DNA of 64,000 bases. It comes from Spiroplasma endosymbiont of Cantharis nigra. GTDB lineage: Bacteria > Bacillota_I > Bacilli_A > Mycoplasmatales > Mycoplasmataceae. How positions within the stretch are numbered: position 1 is the first letter of the stretch; each line of letters starts with the position of its first letter. Below are positions 40,512-51,561 of this stretch, in pieces. A program made the translations under genes and the position numbers. The notes below the pieces were generated by a model. The model saw only the letters and a list, made by a program, of their open reading frames with translations, was not told the origin of the DNA and did no database searches. The stretch covers positions 992,001-1,056,000 of the forward strand of contig NZ_OZ026470.1 of assembly GCF_964019925.1 (NCBI RefSeq), read 5' to 3'.

Positions 40512-42283
40512 TATTTAAGTAGCTTTTCATATTTTTTTCTAGAGTTTTCTTCTCTTCTTTTGATTCTTCTTAGTTCTTTTTTTTCTTTTTTAGAAAGAGA
40601 AACATTATCTAGATCTTCTAATTCTGCATCTCTTCTTGGAGTTGAAAATATTTCGTCATCTTCATTAACAGGACCTAAATCTATTACATTTGGATCTCTT
40701 TTTTTCAATATATTATTTTCAGGAATTAAATTCTTTTGGTATATTTCTGATATTGCTTTTTTTTCAAATTCATCAGACTCATCATCCCCAATAGTAATAT
40801 TTTTAATTGTATCTGGTAAATCATCAAGGCCAAATATTTTTTTTTCTTCAGGAATTTGATCAATTATTTCTCTTCCCTCTTTTTGTTCTTGATGTTCTTT
40901 AATTAATTCACTAGCTACTTCACTTAAATATAGAGTTGGGGTTTCTTCAAAATCTGCATTAACTTCAGGTAAATCATCAAGGCCATTAATTTTAGCTTTT
41001 TTATTTTGCTTATCGATAAAATCCTGATTAACTATTTTTAAGTCATCTTCTAAATTAATATTTTCTTGCTCAATTATACTTTCATTATTATTTTTAAAAT
41101 TATTAAAACCTGTTAAGTCTTTATAGGCAGAAATTTCCCCTAAGCTATCATCATCAGTATTATTAATAAAAACTTTATTTTCTTGAATAATAGCTCCTAA
41201 TTTATCCTCTTCAAATAAACTTGAATCAATTGAAATAGTATTATCATTAAATCCAATTTTAAAATCTTCTTCATTATTTTGTTCTAGTTCAGATTTATTT
41301 TCAAATTCCTTTATATTTGTTTGTTCATATCTATCTTCAAATTGATTTATCTTCTCTTGCTTATATCTGTCCTCAAACTTTTTATTACTAAATAAATTAT
41401 GCTTATAATTTCCAATACCTTCATTCTTACTTTGTTCATTGACATTTAAGAAGTTATTAATTTTTTCATTAGGTTCTTCAAAATATATGTTATTAATTTC
41501 AGATTCTCTATTATTTTCAATATTATTATTTTCATCATTTCTTAATTTATCAGAAATACTATTTACCTGACCGCTTAAATTTAATAATTGATCAGAAAGA
41601 TTATTTATCTGACCTGATAATATTTTAGAGTTAGAATCCTCATTATTTAGTTTATTAATCTCATTATTATTTTGATTATACATTTGATTATTAAAGTTTG
41701 AAGAATCAGCAACATAACCACTATTTTGAAATGGTATAAAGGGTACACTACTTTGGCCATTCATAATTCCAAAATTTTGTGTTGGTCCATTGTATGTAGG
41801 ATATGAAGGTTGTTGCATATTTGGATATCCATAAGGTGGTTGTTGCATATTTTGATTATAAAAGTTTGGTTGTTGCATATTTGGATATGGCGATTGAATA
41901 AAGTTTTGCACAATACTTGGAACTTGACTCTTTTCACAATTTTGTTGAGGAATCCCATTTTGTACGTTGTTAACTGGTTGAGTATTTGAACCTCTATTTT
42001 CATTTAAATATTTATTAGAAACACCATAAGGAGCTGATTGTCCTAATTTTAATTGAAATGGATCTTCATGTATGCCAATTTTTTTACTACTAAAATTATT
42101 ATCATATAAAAAATTATTTCTTTGAGGTTTTTGTCAGTTTGAAATAGCTCTATTAGTAGTTTTAATAAGAGATTGTATAAATTTATTTGCTTCCAATTCA
42201 CCAATAAAAGATGCCACTATTTGATTTGTTCTTCCGTCAACTATATTAAAAAAATCATTTTCAAATTTTACATAATAATTCAT
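40511..42283 (-). CDS. Asn/Gln-rich low-complexity protein of unknown function
   Basis: I do not recognise this 590-residue protein. A short N-terminal segment (residues 1-60, NYYVKFENDFFNIVDGRTNQ, ASFIGELEANKFIQSLI) looks folded. Then comes a proline/glutamine-rich part with three NMQQP repeats (residues about 125-165), an Asn-rich stretch, a heptad-like segment (INNLSDQLLNLSGQVNSISDKL), acidic low-complexity sequence with paired FEDRY and GLDDLP motifs, and a basic coiled tail (KKEKKELRRIKRREENSRKKY). There is no signal peptide or membrane span. It lies 27 nt after the lipoprotein gene and overlaps ung. A scaffold or cytoskeletal role is only speculation. Confidence 0.85.
41808..41890 (-). 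repeat. Three 30-bp repeats encoding NMQQP units
   Basis: The 13-mer GGTTGTTGCATAT recurs at 41808, 41838 and 41868, exactly 30 bp apart, with flanking similarity extending to 23 bp between the first and third copies. It encodes a 10-residue repeat containing NMQQP, so copy-number change stays in frame. Confidence 0.85.
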
Positions 42284-42310
42284 AGTGACCCTAACCCTTC
42301 TCATTTTTTA

Positions 42311-43666
42311 TTATTAAATAGTTTCTATTTCTAACTTTGCCTTTTGTAAATCTTTAAATATATCATCATTTCCAGCTCTAAAAATTTCTTCTTCAGTAAA
42401 CTGATAAATGCTTGGTTCATATCAATATATAACTTCATCTGTTCTTTCTTTATTTTCGTTATCAAAACCTTTTTCTAATACTATTCCATTTAATTGATAA
42501 CCCACAATCAAATTATCTAAAGTAAGTTTTAATTTATAATTTCTACTTTCAGAATCTTTTTTATCCCCAGGAACATTAAATAAAAAATCAATACTTAATT
42601 TTTGATCATTATCTGATTTTCCATAAATAAAAGTTCTTTTGTCATTTTCCTTTGAACCAACAACTTGTGCTTGCATTGTTTTTCCATCATTTGCAGTATA
42701 AAAAGTAACTCCATTTGATATGTCATGTCTTGCTTCTACACTACCACCACTATACTCAATAAATTTTGCATCACTTTGAACAAAGTTGTTATCAAATTTT
42801 CCAGGCATTAATATACCATTTCTAAATTTTTCATCAACTTTATTTAATTGTGTATGTAATGTTTTAAATTGTGCTTGAGTCAAACTGTTTACACCTAAAG
42901 CCTTTTTCATTTCTTCACTTCCAGACTCTTTAATCTTTGTGTAAAGTTCATTTGCATTTTCATCAGTCATATTATAAATTTTCTTATCTTTGTAACTACT
43001 AAAACTATCTTCTTCAAAATATTTTTTATGGTGACTATCTTCTCATTTAAGTTCAATATAATCTTTAAGATTCTTTTTATTTCCATCTTGATTTTCTTTA
43101 ATTTTTTGAACCTTACCATCTTTATATTCTATTTTTGTATTCATTGTTAAAGCATTCGATGCTTCATATACTGAAGCATTTGATGCAGTTCACTTTTCAT
43201 TTTCACTTAATTCAGATTTAGTAACACCTAAATTATAATTAATTTCAATAAAGTTTGAATTTTTTGGAGCTTCATAATCTTTTTTAAACGCTGATTGAGA
43301 ATCTTCATCTTTTGTATTATCAATAAATTCAATATATTCTTTTTCACCATCGATAAAAAGATTCTCTAACGCCATACCTAATCCTTTTTCACCCAGAACT
43401 TTTTTTTGCTCTTCTCTTTTTTTAATGTTTGGATATTTAGTTTCACTAAAAGTTAAAGACTCCAAAATTAAATTAGCTAAAACGGGTAAAGTTGCTGCAC
43501 TACCAAAAAGTTTTTGAAAGTTAACTTTATTATTAGCAATTTTAAATTCTTCCTTTTCATCAATTGTAATTTTTATTGGATTTGTTTCAATACCACAAGA
43601 TACAACAGCTGATATACTTGGAGCAACAACTAGTAATGAACCTAAAACCGATAATAACTTTTTCAT
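42311..43666 (-). CDS. Surface lipoprotein, unknown function
   Basis: This 451-residue protein begins with a lipoprotein signal peptide (MKKLLSVLGSLLVVAPSISA) and a lipobox SAVVSCG, with Cys24 as the predicted lipidated residue. The mature part is hydrophilic, rich in Lys, Glu and Asn, with several aromatic stretches and no domain I recognise. It would be anchored on the outer face of the membrane. Trp and other codons follow the TGA rule (42422, 43045, 43190). An AGAGG site precedes the ATG. It appears to be the first gene of the long operon ending with nusG. Confidence 0.9.
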
Positions 43667-43727
43667 AATTTAAACCTCTTTTAAAAAAATCTTTACTCTA
43701 TTTTACCTTATTTGAAGGAAAAAAGCA

Positions 43728-45080
43728 TTAGGAATTTTTAGACTGATCAATAAATTTACCATAACTTCTAAGGAAATTTACTTTAATAACTCCTGTAGCT
43801 CCATTACGATGCTTTGATATTATTACATCTGTTTCATCAGTTGGGTCTTCAGAAGCAAGATTATATTCTTTTGTTTTATAATATGCATCTCTATATAAAA
43901 ACATAATTATATCTGCATCTTGTTCAATAGCTCCACTATCCCTTAAATCAGACATTAATGGTGTTTTCTCTTCTCTCTTTTCAACACTACGAGATAATTG
44001 TGATAAACAAATTATTGGCATATTTAATTCCCTAGCTATTTTTTTCAAATGTCTAGATATAGTTGCCACTTCATTTTGTCTACTATCAAACTTATTTGAC
44101 ATTGAAGAAATCAATTGTAGATAATCAATAAAACAAATTTCTACTCCAAAATCTCTTTTCATTTTTCTAAGTTTTGATTGCAATTGTAAAACAGTAATTC
44201 CCGGAGTATCATCAATAACAATATTCATATTTTTTATTTGCTCACCGCTAGCTGTAATTCTAGACCATTTTTCTGTTGTTAACCCTTGAGCATTTCTTAG
44301 TGAACTAGATTCTATACCTGAAATTGAACTTAATATACGTTGAACTAATTGTTCTTTTGGCATTTCCAAAGAAAAAAATGCTACACCCTTTTGTCTTTCT
44401 GCTGCATTCACTGCCAAGTTAAGAGCAAATGCTGTTTTACCCATTGATGGACGAGCAGCTAAAATTATAAAATCTCCTTTTTGTCATCCATTAGTAATTT
44501 GATCCAAATCAGAAAACCCTGATGGGACCCCATTTACTAAACCTCCATTTTTTTCTAAAGCTTCAATTTTTTTAATAACGTCAACTACAGTTTCCTTAAC
44601 TTCGGTTGCATCATCTTTTTTAACATCTGTTTTTATATTAAGAATTTTTTGTTGAGCAATAACAAAAACTTCATCAATAGGTGATTTACTATCTCTTAAT
44701 TGCTTAATGTGTATTAAAGCTCTATCTAGTTGTCTTCCAATTGAATTTTTAAAAACTATTTCTACATAATCTTCAAAACCCTCATCTGTATAAAAGTAAC
44801 CAGATACATCAGACAAATATGATACTCCTCCGACTTTTTCAAGTGACTTTTTATCTTCTAAATACTCAGCTAGTTTTGTAATAGTTATATTTTGACTATT
44901 AATTGAAACTGTATTTATTGCTTCAAAAATAATTTGATGTTTTTCTAAACTAAAATCTTCTGAATTTAACTGAGTTAAAATATCAAAACTTGCTTTTGGT
45001 GAATGCATTGCTATTGCTAAAACTGCTTTTTCTGAGTCAATTAAAACACTTTCAATACTAATATTCATATTTTCTTTCAT
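43728..45080 (-). CDS. dnaB: Replicative DNA helicase
   Basis: The hexameric replicative helicase has 450 residues. The N-terminal domain includes DSEKAVLAIAMHSPKASFDIL, and the RecA-like domain starts VNGVPSGFSDLDQITNGW. Walker A is ARPSMGKTAFALN, followed by FFSLEMPKEQLVQR, Walker B CFIDYLQLI and the DRDSGAIEQDADIIMFLYR C-terminal motif. The Trp in EKWSRI is one of the few TGG codons. The ATG overlaps the rplI stop (TAATG). The order rplI-dnaB matches Bacillus rplI-dnaC. Confidence 0.98.
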
Positions 45081-45526
45081 TATTCTGTGCCCTCTATAAA
45101 GACTTTTAGAGTGGCAATAATTTTAAAATCAAGCTTAATTTTTAAATAAAATAAACCAAGTTTATTAATATTTTCATGCTTCTCAAATTTTCTTTTATCT
45201 AAATCAATAAGAAATTCCTTTTTAATTCTATCTGTAATTTGAGAAAGTGAAATTGAACCAAATGGTTTTCCATCTTTTGTTTTTATTTTAAAATTCAATT
45301 GAATATCTTCAATCTTTAACTTTAAATTATTTATTTCAATTTCCTTCTCCTCTTTAATTTTTTCTTCTTTTACTTTTCTAACATTTAAGTGACTTAAATC
45401 ACCCTTTGATGCAACAATTGCTAAACCCTTTGGAATTAAAAAATTTGTTGCATATCCATCAGATACATTTACAACATCATCTTTTTTACCATAGTTTTTT
45501 ACATCACTTAATAGAATTACTTTCAT
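45080..45526 (-). CDS. rplI: Ribosomal protein L9
   Basis: L9 (148 residues) has the typical MKVILLSDVKNYGKKDDVVNVSDGYATNFLIPKGLA N-terminal domain, a long Lys/Glu linker helix and a C-terminal rRNA-binding domain (GKPFGSISLSQITDRIKKE). ATG at 45526 is preferred over a GTG nine bases upstream because it lies behind AAGGTGA. It overlaps dnaB. Confidence 0.95.
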   Translation of the reverse strand: MKVILLSDVKNYGKKDDVVNVSDGYATNFLIPKGLAIVASKGDLSHLNVRKVKEEKIKEEKEIEINNLKLKIEDIQLNFKIKTKDGKPFGSISLSQITDRIKKEFLIDLDKRKFEKHENINKLGLFYLKIKLDFKIIATLKVFIEGTE

Positions 45527-45549
45527 TTTTTTCACCTTAATAATTATAA

Positions 45550-45577
45550 CAAATAAAAAACACCTTGTTGGTGTTTG
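45550..45577 (-). terminator. Terminator of rpsF-ssb-rpsR
   Basis: AAACACC and GGTGTTT form a 7-bp stem followed by TTTATTTG on the minus strand, 8 nt after the rpsR stop. A TGTTATAAT extended -10-like word follows immediately and may serve rplI-dnaB. Confidence 0.75.
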
Positions 45578-45585
45578 AAAAATTA

Positions 45586-45807
45586 TTATTGAACAACAAA
45601 AGGTAATAATCCCATTCCTCTTGCTCTTTTTATTGCAATAGCTAACATTCTTTGATGTTTAGGTGATGTTCCTGTTACTCTTTTGGGCAGTATTTGCCCA
45701 TTACCTGATATAAATTTTTTTAAAAGATCTACATCTTTATAGTCAATATAATCGATATTGTTTTTTGCAAAGAAATTAACTTTTTTTCTTCTTACAAATT
45801 TTTTCAT
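45586..45807 (-). CDS. rpsR: Ribosomal protein S18
   Basis: S18 (73 residues) pairs with S6 on the 30S platform. The segment [53 protein letters not shown] is the full family core. It is third in rpsF-ssb-rpsR, 16 nt after ssb. Confidence 0.98.
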   Translation of the reverse strand: MKKFVRRKKVNFFAKNNIDYIDYKDVDLLKKFISGNGQILPKRVTGTSPKHQRMLAIAIKRARGMGLLPFVVQ

Positions 45808-45823
45808 TTTTTATTCTCCTCTT

Positions 45824-46279
45824 TTAGTCTTCTCATAAAATTGAATCATCATTTGATGACTTTGAATCATCTATTAGATCAAAATCAAAATTATTTGATG
45901 TTTGTTGGGTAGATGATTTTGATTGGTTTGATTCAAATGAATTATTTGATCCAGATTGGTTATTACTTGCAGTTCCAGTACCACTCAAAAATTCTATTCT
46001 ATTAGCTCTCACAGTAACTATTTGCGAAAATTGGCCATTATTATTTTCTTGTCTAACATTAATAGAACCTTCAACAGAAATCTGAGCTCCCTTTTTTACA
46101 AACTTTGCAAGATTTTCTGCTGTTTTTTCTCATGCAAAACATGGTACAAATTGTGTAAATTGATTACCACCAGAAAATTCATTAACAGCCAATGTGAACG
46201 CAACAAAAGATTTACCATTTGATGAACTTCTAAGTTCAGGGTCCTTTGTTATTCTTCCAATTAAATTTATTGAATTCAT
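45824..46279 (-). CDS. ssb: Single-stranded DNA-binding protein
   Basis: SSB (151 residues) starts MNSINLIGRITKDPELR, with the OB-fold segments SFVAFTLAVNEF, CFAWEKTAENLAKFVKKGAQISVEGSI and TVRANRIEFL. A Ser/Asn/Gln-rich linker follows. The C-terminus ends DDSILWED, whereas the usual protein-interaction tip is DDDIPF-like and ends in Phe. The Trp codons (TGA) include the one in that tail. The gene lies between rpsF and rpsR, the conserved order. Confidence 0.95.
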
Positions 46280-46300
46280 TTAAATTCTCCTTCAAATATA

Positions 46301-46867
46301 TTAAGCAACTTCTTTTTTATCTTTTGTTACTTTTACTTCTTTATCCTCAGTTTTAACTGCAACCTTTGGTTTTACTTCTTTTACTTCTTTTACTTCTTTT
46401 ACTTCTTTTACTTCTTTTACTTCTTTTACTTCTCTATTAACTTTTATTTCACTAAATTCTTGTGAATTACTATTTTCATCTCTTCTTGGCATTCTTCTAT
46501 CGAATCCTCTTGAAGGTTTTTTCTCTTCTTTAAATTTAGACATATCAGTTTTTGATAATTTTGTTGATTGAATATATCTTTTTTCATTTTCAGTATTAAT
46601 CACTTGATATCTAACAACACTTTTATCAATTCTTGACACACGTTCAAATTCATTAATATTTGCAGAATCTGTTTCAGCTATTACAACAGTATAATAACCT
46701 TTTTTCTTTTTCTTAATCACATATGCAAAATCTTTTAAACCTCAGTCTTCTGATTCTAAAATTTTTCCGCCATTATTAGTAAGTATGTCATGTAATTTTT
46801 TTTGTACAGCTTTAATATCTGTTACATCTTGATCAATGATATACATTATTTCGTATTTTCTAATCAT
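46301..46867 (-). CDS. rpsF: Ribosomal protein S6 with long repetitive tail
   Basis: S6 (188 residues) has its ~95-residue core at the N-terminus: RKYEIMYIIDQDVTDIK, LKDFAYVIKKKKKGYYTVV and ERVSRIDKSVVRYQVI. A C-terminal extension of about 90 residues, rich in Lys, Glu and Arg, follows and carries seven tandem EVK triplets encoded by a 9-bp repeat. Such extensions are known in mollicute S6, but the repeat is striking. Trp in EDWGLKDF is TGA-coded. The ribosome site AAGGAG is sequestered in a leader hairpin. Confidence 0.94.
46370..46432 (-). repeat. Seven-copy 9-bp minisatellite in rpsF
   Basis: TTTTACTTC is repeated exactly seven times (63 bp) on the plus strand. On the coding strand each copy encodes Glu-Val-Lys, so expansion or contraction stays in frame. 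Confidence 0.95.
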
Positions 46868-46930
46868 ATTCTATCTCCTTGTGGTCTTTTGGCCTAATTA
46901 AAGGCAAGGAGTTAATAAAAATTAACTCGC
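46868..46930 (-). promoter_or_regulatory. rpsF leader with ribosome-site-sequestering hairpin
   Basis: In the leader, GAGTTAAT pairs with ATTAACTC (46909-46916 with 46921-46928). Just downstream CTCCTTG (46905-46911) pairs with the ribosome site CAAGGAG (46875-46881), enclosing an inner GCCT/AGGC stem. The two hairpins share bases 46909-46911. This is where an S6:S18-binding autoregulatory leader occurs in other bacteria; here the identity is inferred from position and structure. Confidence 0.6.
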
Positions 46931-46990
46931 TTATTTATTATATAGTAAAAACTAATGTTTATTCAATATAGATTGAATTTATAAGGAACC

Positions 46991-47590
46991 TTATAAGTCT
47001 TTTCTAAAAGTAATTTTTATATTACTTTCTTCACCATCAATAAATTTAACTTTATTACTTTGTCTTTCAATTAATTGACAATCATCAAAATTTCTATAAT
47101 TTTTTTTAGCATAAGCCTTTTTTATTATTTCAGCCTTAAAACCCTGAGGTGTTTGAGTTTGAATATAAAAATCTCTATTAACAGTTTTTATTTTATTATT
47201 TTTAATGAGCTTTAAGCAATTTATAACTTTTAATGTTGGAACAACGCAATCATAATTTTTTAAATTTTCTATAATTGATTGAATAAGTTTTTTAGTCACA
47301 AAAGGTCTTGCTCCATCATGAATTAATACATAATTTTCTTTGCTTAATTCTAAACCTTTTTTGACAGATTCAGCTCTTGTTTCTCCACCTTCAACTAAAA
47401 TAATTTTCTCATCCTTAATTAAATTAAAAACGTCCTTATTTGATACTAAAATAATCTCTTTAATTTCTTTAATATTATAAAAACTATTTATTGTTTTATT
47501 TATCAATAACTCATTTCCAATTTTCACTAACATTTTATTTTGTCCGAATCTTTCACTTGACCCATTTGCAACAATAATTAAAGATATCAT
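46991..47590 (-). CDS. ispD: 2-C-methyl-D-erythritol 4-phosphate cytidylyltransferase (IspD-like)
   Basis: This 199-residue nucleotidyltransferase has the CTP-binding start IVANGSSERFGQNKMLVKIG, the central LIHDGARPFVTKKLI and the IQTQTPQGFKAEIIKKAY motif characteristic of IspD. IspD makes CDP-methylerythritol in the non-mevalonate isoprenoid pathway. The gene lies between lysS and cysS as in Bacillus, supporting IspD over the related TarI/cytidylyltransferases. No other MEP-pathway gene is in the window. Its start overlaps by 13 nt the extended end of the upstream AsnA-like frame, and a TATAAT at 47608-47613 may be its own promoter. Confidence 0.82.
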   Translation of the reverse strand: MISLIIVANGSSERFGQNKMLVKIGNELLINKTINSFYNIKEIKEIILVSNKDVFNLIKDEKIILVEGGETRAESVKKGLELSKENYVLIHDGARPFVTKKLIQSIIENLKNYDCVVPTLKVINCLKLIKNNKIKTVNRDFYIQTQTPQGFKAEIIKKAYAKKNYRNFDDCQLIERQSNKVKFIDGEESNIKITFRKDL

Positions 47591-48644
47591 TTTTTATCAC
47601 CAATCTAATTATAAATAAAATCACAACATTGTTGTGATTAAAAAATATTAATATTATTTATTTTACAATATTCCATAAATTCCTTGCCTCATATTGAAGA
47701 ATGAACTTCTCCAATATGTTGCTTTTCAAGAATTGTCATAACAACTCTATTTATTAAAACACCAGCAGATAAAGTTAATGGTAGCTCATTTGATTTAATT
47801 AAGTGATTATAATCGTTATTAATTTTACTATTTTCTTTTAGTATTAAATTTTGTTCTTTTAAGGTTTTTCTATCAACTTGAAATCCTGCGTAAGAAACTG
47901 AGATAGATTTTTCACATTCCCCATTATAAATATAAAGCTTAGAATAGGTTTTTAAATTAAAAACATCTTCAGAAAACTGACTAATATTTTTTTGATTAAA
48001 AATTTTATCTGCATAATTTTGAATTACAAAACTACCATTATCTTTACCAAACTTATTTAATCTCTCAGTAAAAGTTAATAACGGATATAATTCTCTAAGT
48101 TTTTCATAAGTTATAAATGTTAAAGTTTTTGAGTAGTGAAAGCTATTTAAATTTTGAAACTTTTCACTTATCTTTAAATCAATAAGACACAAAATTTTAT
48201 AAATATCTATCAATTTATTATTTAAAAATTCCATATCAACCTCATCAACAAGAATTTCTAAACCAATTTCTTCATATATCAAAGAATTTGTGTTATCTAA
48301 ATTAACATCTCTGTTAACTGTAGTAAAATTAGTTATTATTCCACTTATAGTTTTATCATCATTTTCTAGATTTCTTAAAAAATATCTTCTTCATTTATTA
48401 TTTGCTTGTATTACTTCACCATATTCATTTTGACTTACAGTATCAAAATCAATTGGCCTCTTTGTTTGTTGAAAATCATCATTTAGTCATACCGATTTAT
48501 TTGTAATTAAACCACTAGACATATTTAATAAATTAAATTTACCTTTTAAAGAAGAGAAAATATTTTCTTTAATAAATTCTATTCCCTCTATTGTATCTTT
48601 AAAATTTAATTTAGATACATAACCTAAAGCAATACCATATTTCA

Positions 48645-48645
<1 letters not shown>
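47578..48645 (-). CDS. Divergent asparagine synthetase A (AsnA)-like protein
   Basis: The 355-residue frame shows the fold signature of AsnA, a class II synthetase-like enzyme that makes Asn from Asp and ammonia. SVWLNDDFQQTKRPIDF and IQANNKWRRYFL match N-terminal AsnA segments, and ELPLTLSAGVLINRVVMTILEKQHIGEVHSSIW matches the C-terminal motif 3 with its arginine near residue 300. But the QWDWE segment with a key Gln is replaced by EIGLE (residues 126-130), and the central Asp-containing YDDW region is not recognisable. The frame runs about 20 codons past the usual end, through a terminator hairpin and into ispD. It follows lysS with TAATG overlap. Confidence 0.72.
47613..47640 (-). terminator. 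Terminator of the dusB-lysS operon
   Basis: AATCACAACA and TGTTGTGATT (47620-47629 with 47631-47640) form a long palindromic stem followed by TTATTTATAA on the minus strand. It lies within the C-terminal extension of the AsnA-like frame. Confidence 0.6.
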
Positions 48646-50148
<1,503 letters not shown>

Positions 50149-50162
<14 letters not shown>

Positions 50163-51147
50163 ATTCTCCTAATTTTCCATCTTCATAAAATTTAAATATT
50201 TTTTTCATATCTTCTAATGATTCTATAGTCGTTGCCATTTTTTTCATTTCTTTTATTTTATTATCTGAACCTAATGTTCCTAAATATCAAAGAAGTTGTT
50301 TTCTCATTTCTCTAATTGCAAATTCTTCTCCACGCATTTCAATTAAAATATTTGCATGCCTTGTCACTGTTGCTTTTCATTCTTGATAACTTGGTCCCTC
50401 TAAAAATTCACCTGTATCAAGATAATGTTGTATTTCTCTAAAAACTCACGGATTACCTTGTGCTGCTCTTGCAATCATAATTCCATCACAACCTGTTTCT
50501 TCAATCATCGCCTTTGCTGAAGGACCATCAAAAACATCGCCATTCCCAATTACAGGAATTTTAACTGCCTCTTTTACTTTTCTAATCCAGCTTCAATCCG
50601 CTTTACCATTATAAAATTGATTTCTTGTTCTTCCATGCACAGCTATAGCACTAGCTCCATTTTTCTCAGCTATTTTTGCAAGTTCAACAACATTTCTGTT
50701 TTCATCATCTCAACCAATTCTCATTTTTACAGTAACTGGTTTAGAAGTATTTTCAACAACTGCCTTAATTACTTCTCCTACTCTTTCTGGATATTTTAAT
50801 AAATTTGCTCCTGCTTGACTTCTTAATGCAACTTTTGGTGCAGGACAACCCATATTTATATCTATAACATCACACTCAGAAAATTCTTCAACAATTTTTG
50901 CACCTTCAACAAATGACTCAATATCAAATCCAAAAATTTGTAAAGTGATTGGATGTTCCAATTCAGAAACCTCAATCATAGTTTTAGTTTTTTGATTATT
51001 ATGAACTAAACCTTCTGTACTAACCATCTCAGCATATACTAAAGAGGCTCCTTTTTCTTTACAAATAATTCTGAAAGCTGCATTTGTAGTTCCTGCCATT
51101 GGACCCAAAAATACTTTACCTTTTATATCTATATTTCTAATTTTCAT
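50149..51147 (-). CDS. dusB: tRNA-dihydrouridine synthase B
   Basis: DusB (332 residues) reduces uridines in tRNA with FMN. The TIM-barrel start reads NIDIKGKVFLGPMAGTTNAAFR, the catalytic cysteine is in DVIDINMGCPAPKV near residue 100, and the FMN-phosphate segment reads PVIGNGDVFDG with GIMIARAAQGNPWVF. Many TGA-Trp codons occur in the C-terminal half. The pair dusB-lysS is preserved from Bacillus. The ATG overlaps the stop of the DUF1904 gene (TAATG). Confidence 0.95.
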
Positions 51148-51461
51148 TAATTTTTACTTTCTCCATTTATATATAATAAATTATTTATTTCTTTAAATAT
51201 AACATATATATTTTTTGATATTTTTGAAAAGAATTTTTGAATATGATTAACAACCTCAGCTTGTTTTAGGGGTCTTGCAATTCAATCAATATTTATTTGA
51301 ATTGCATCTTTTGCATAACCATTTCCAATTAAAGTACTAGTGTCATTTCAAAAAACTATTTTTTTAGAATCAGTATTTATAATTAAAGCTAATTCATCAA
51401 TTTTTTTAAAATATTCTTTAAGGTGAGTTTCATCCACACCTTTAAAACTAAAAATTGGCAT
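51147..51461 (-). CDS. DUF1904-family protein
   Basis: A 104-residue protein starting MPIFSFKGVDETHLKEYFKK, with an N-terminal proline after Met and a tautomerase-like beta-alpha-beta pattern. The pattern NDTSTLIGNGYAKDAIQINIDW, then an amphipathic helix and a terminal NNLLYINGE match the DUF1904 family as I know it. Function is unknown. TGA codes for Trp twice. AAAGGTGGGG precedes the ATG. It begins the dusB-lysS operon, downstream of the ABC gene terminator. Confidence 0.78.
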
Positions 51462-51516
51462 AATTTCCCCACCTTTAACAATTATAATTATATACTTTTT
51501 TTAAACCCATTTTAAG

Positions 51517-51549
51517 ATTAAAAAACTACAAATTATTCATTTGTAGTTT
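51517..51549 (-). terminator. Terminator of the ABC ATPase gene
   Basis: AAACTACAAAT and ATTTGTAGTTT form an 11-bp stem followed by TTTTTAATC on the minus strand, 12 nt after the stop codon. Confidence 0.85.
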
Positions 51550-51561
51550 AGAGTTTTTGAA

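Noticed and set aside
40560..40859. Plus-strand Ser/Phe-rich frame inside the Asn/Gln-rich gene
   Set aside because: Antisense of an acidic low-complexity region; composition explained by the complement.
41808..41890. Regularly spaced 30-bp repeats considered as a CRISPR array
   Set aside because: Only three units, the intervening sequence is itself similar and coding, and no cas genes are present.
46979..46998. Inverted repeat TTATAAGG-AA-CCTTATAA at the ispD stop as a terminator
   Set aside because: Two-nucleotide loop and no T run; function doubtful.
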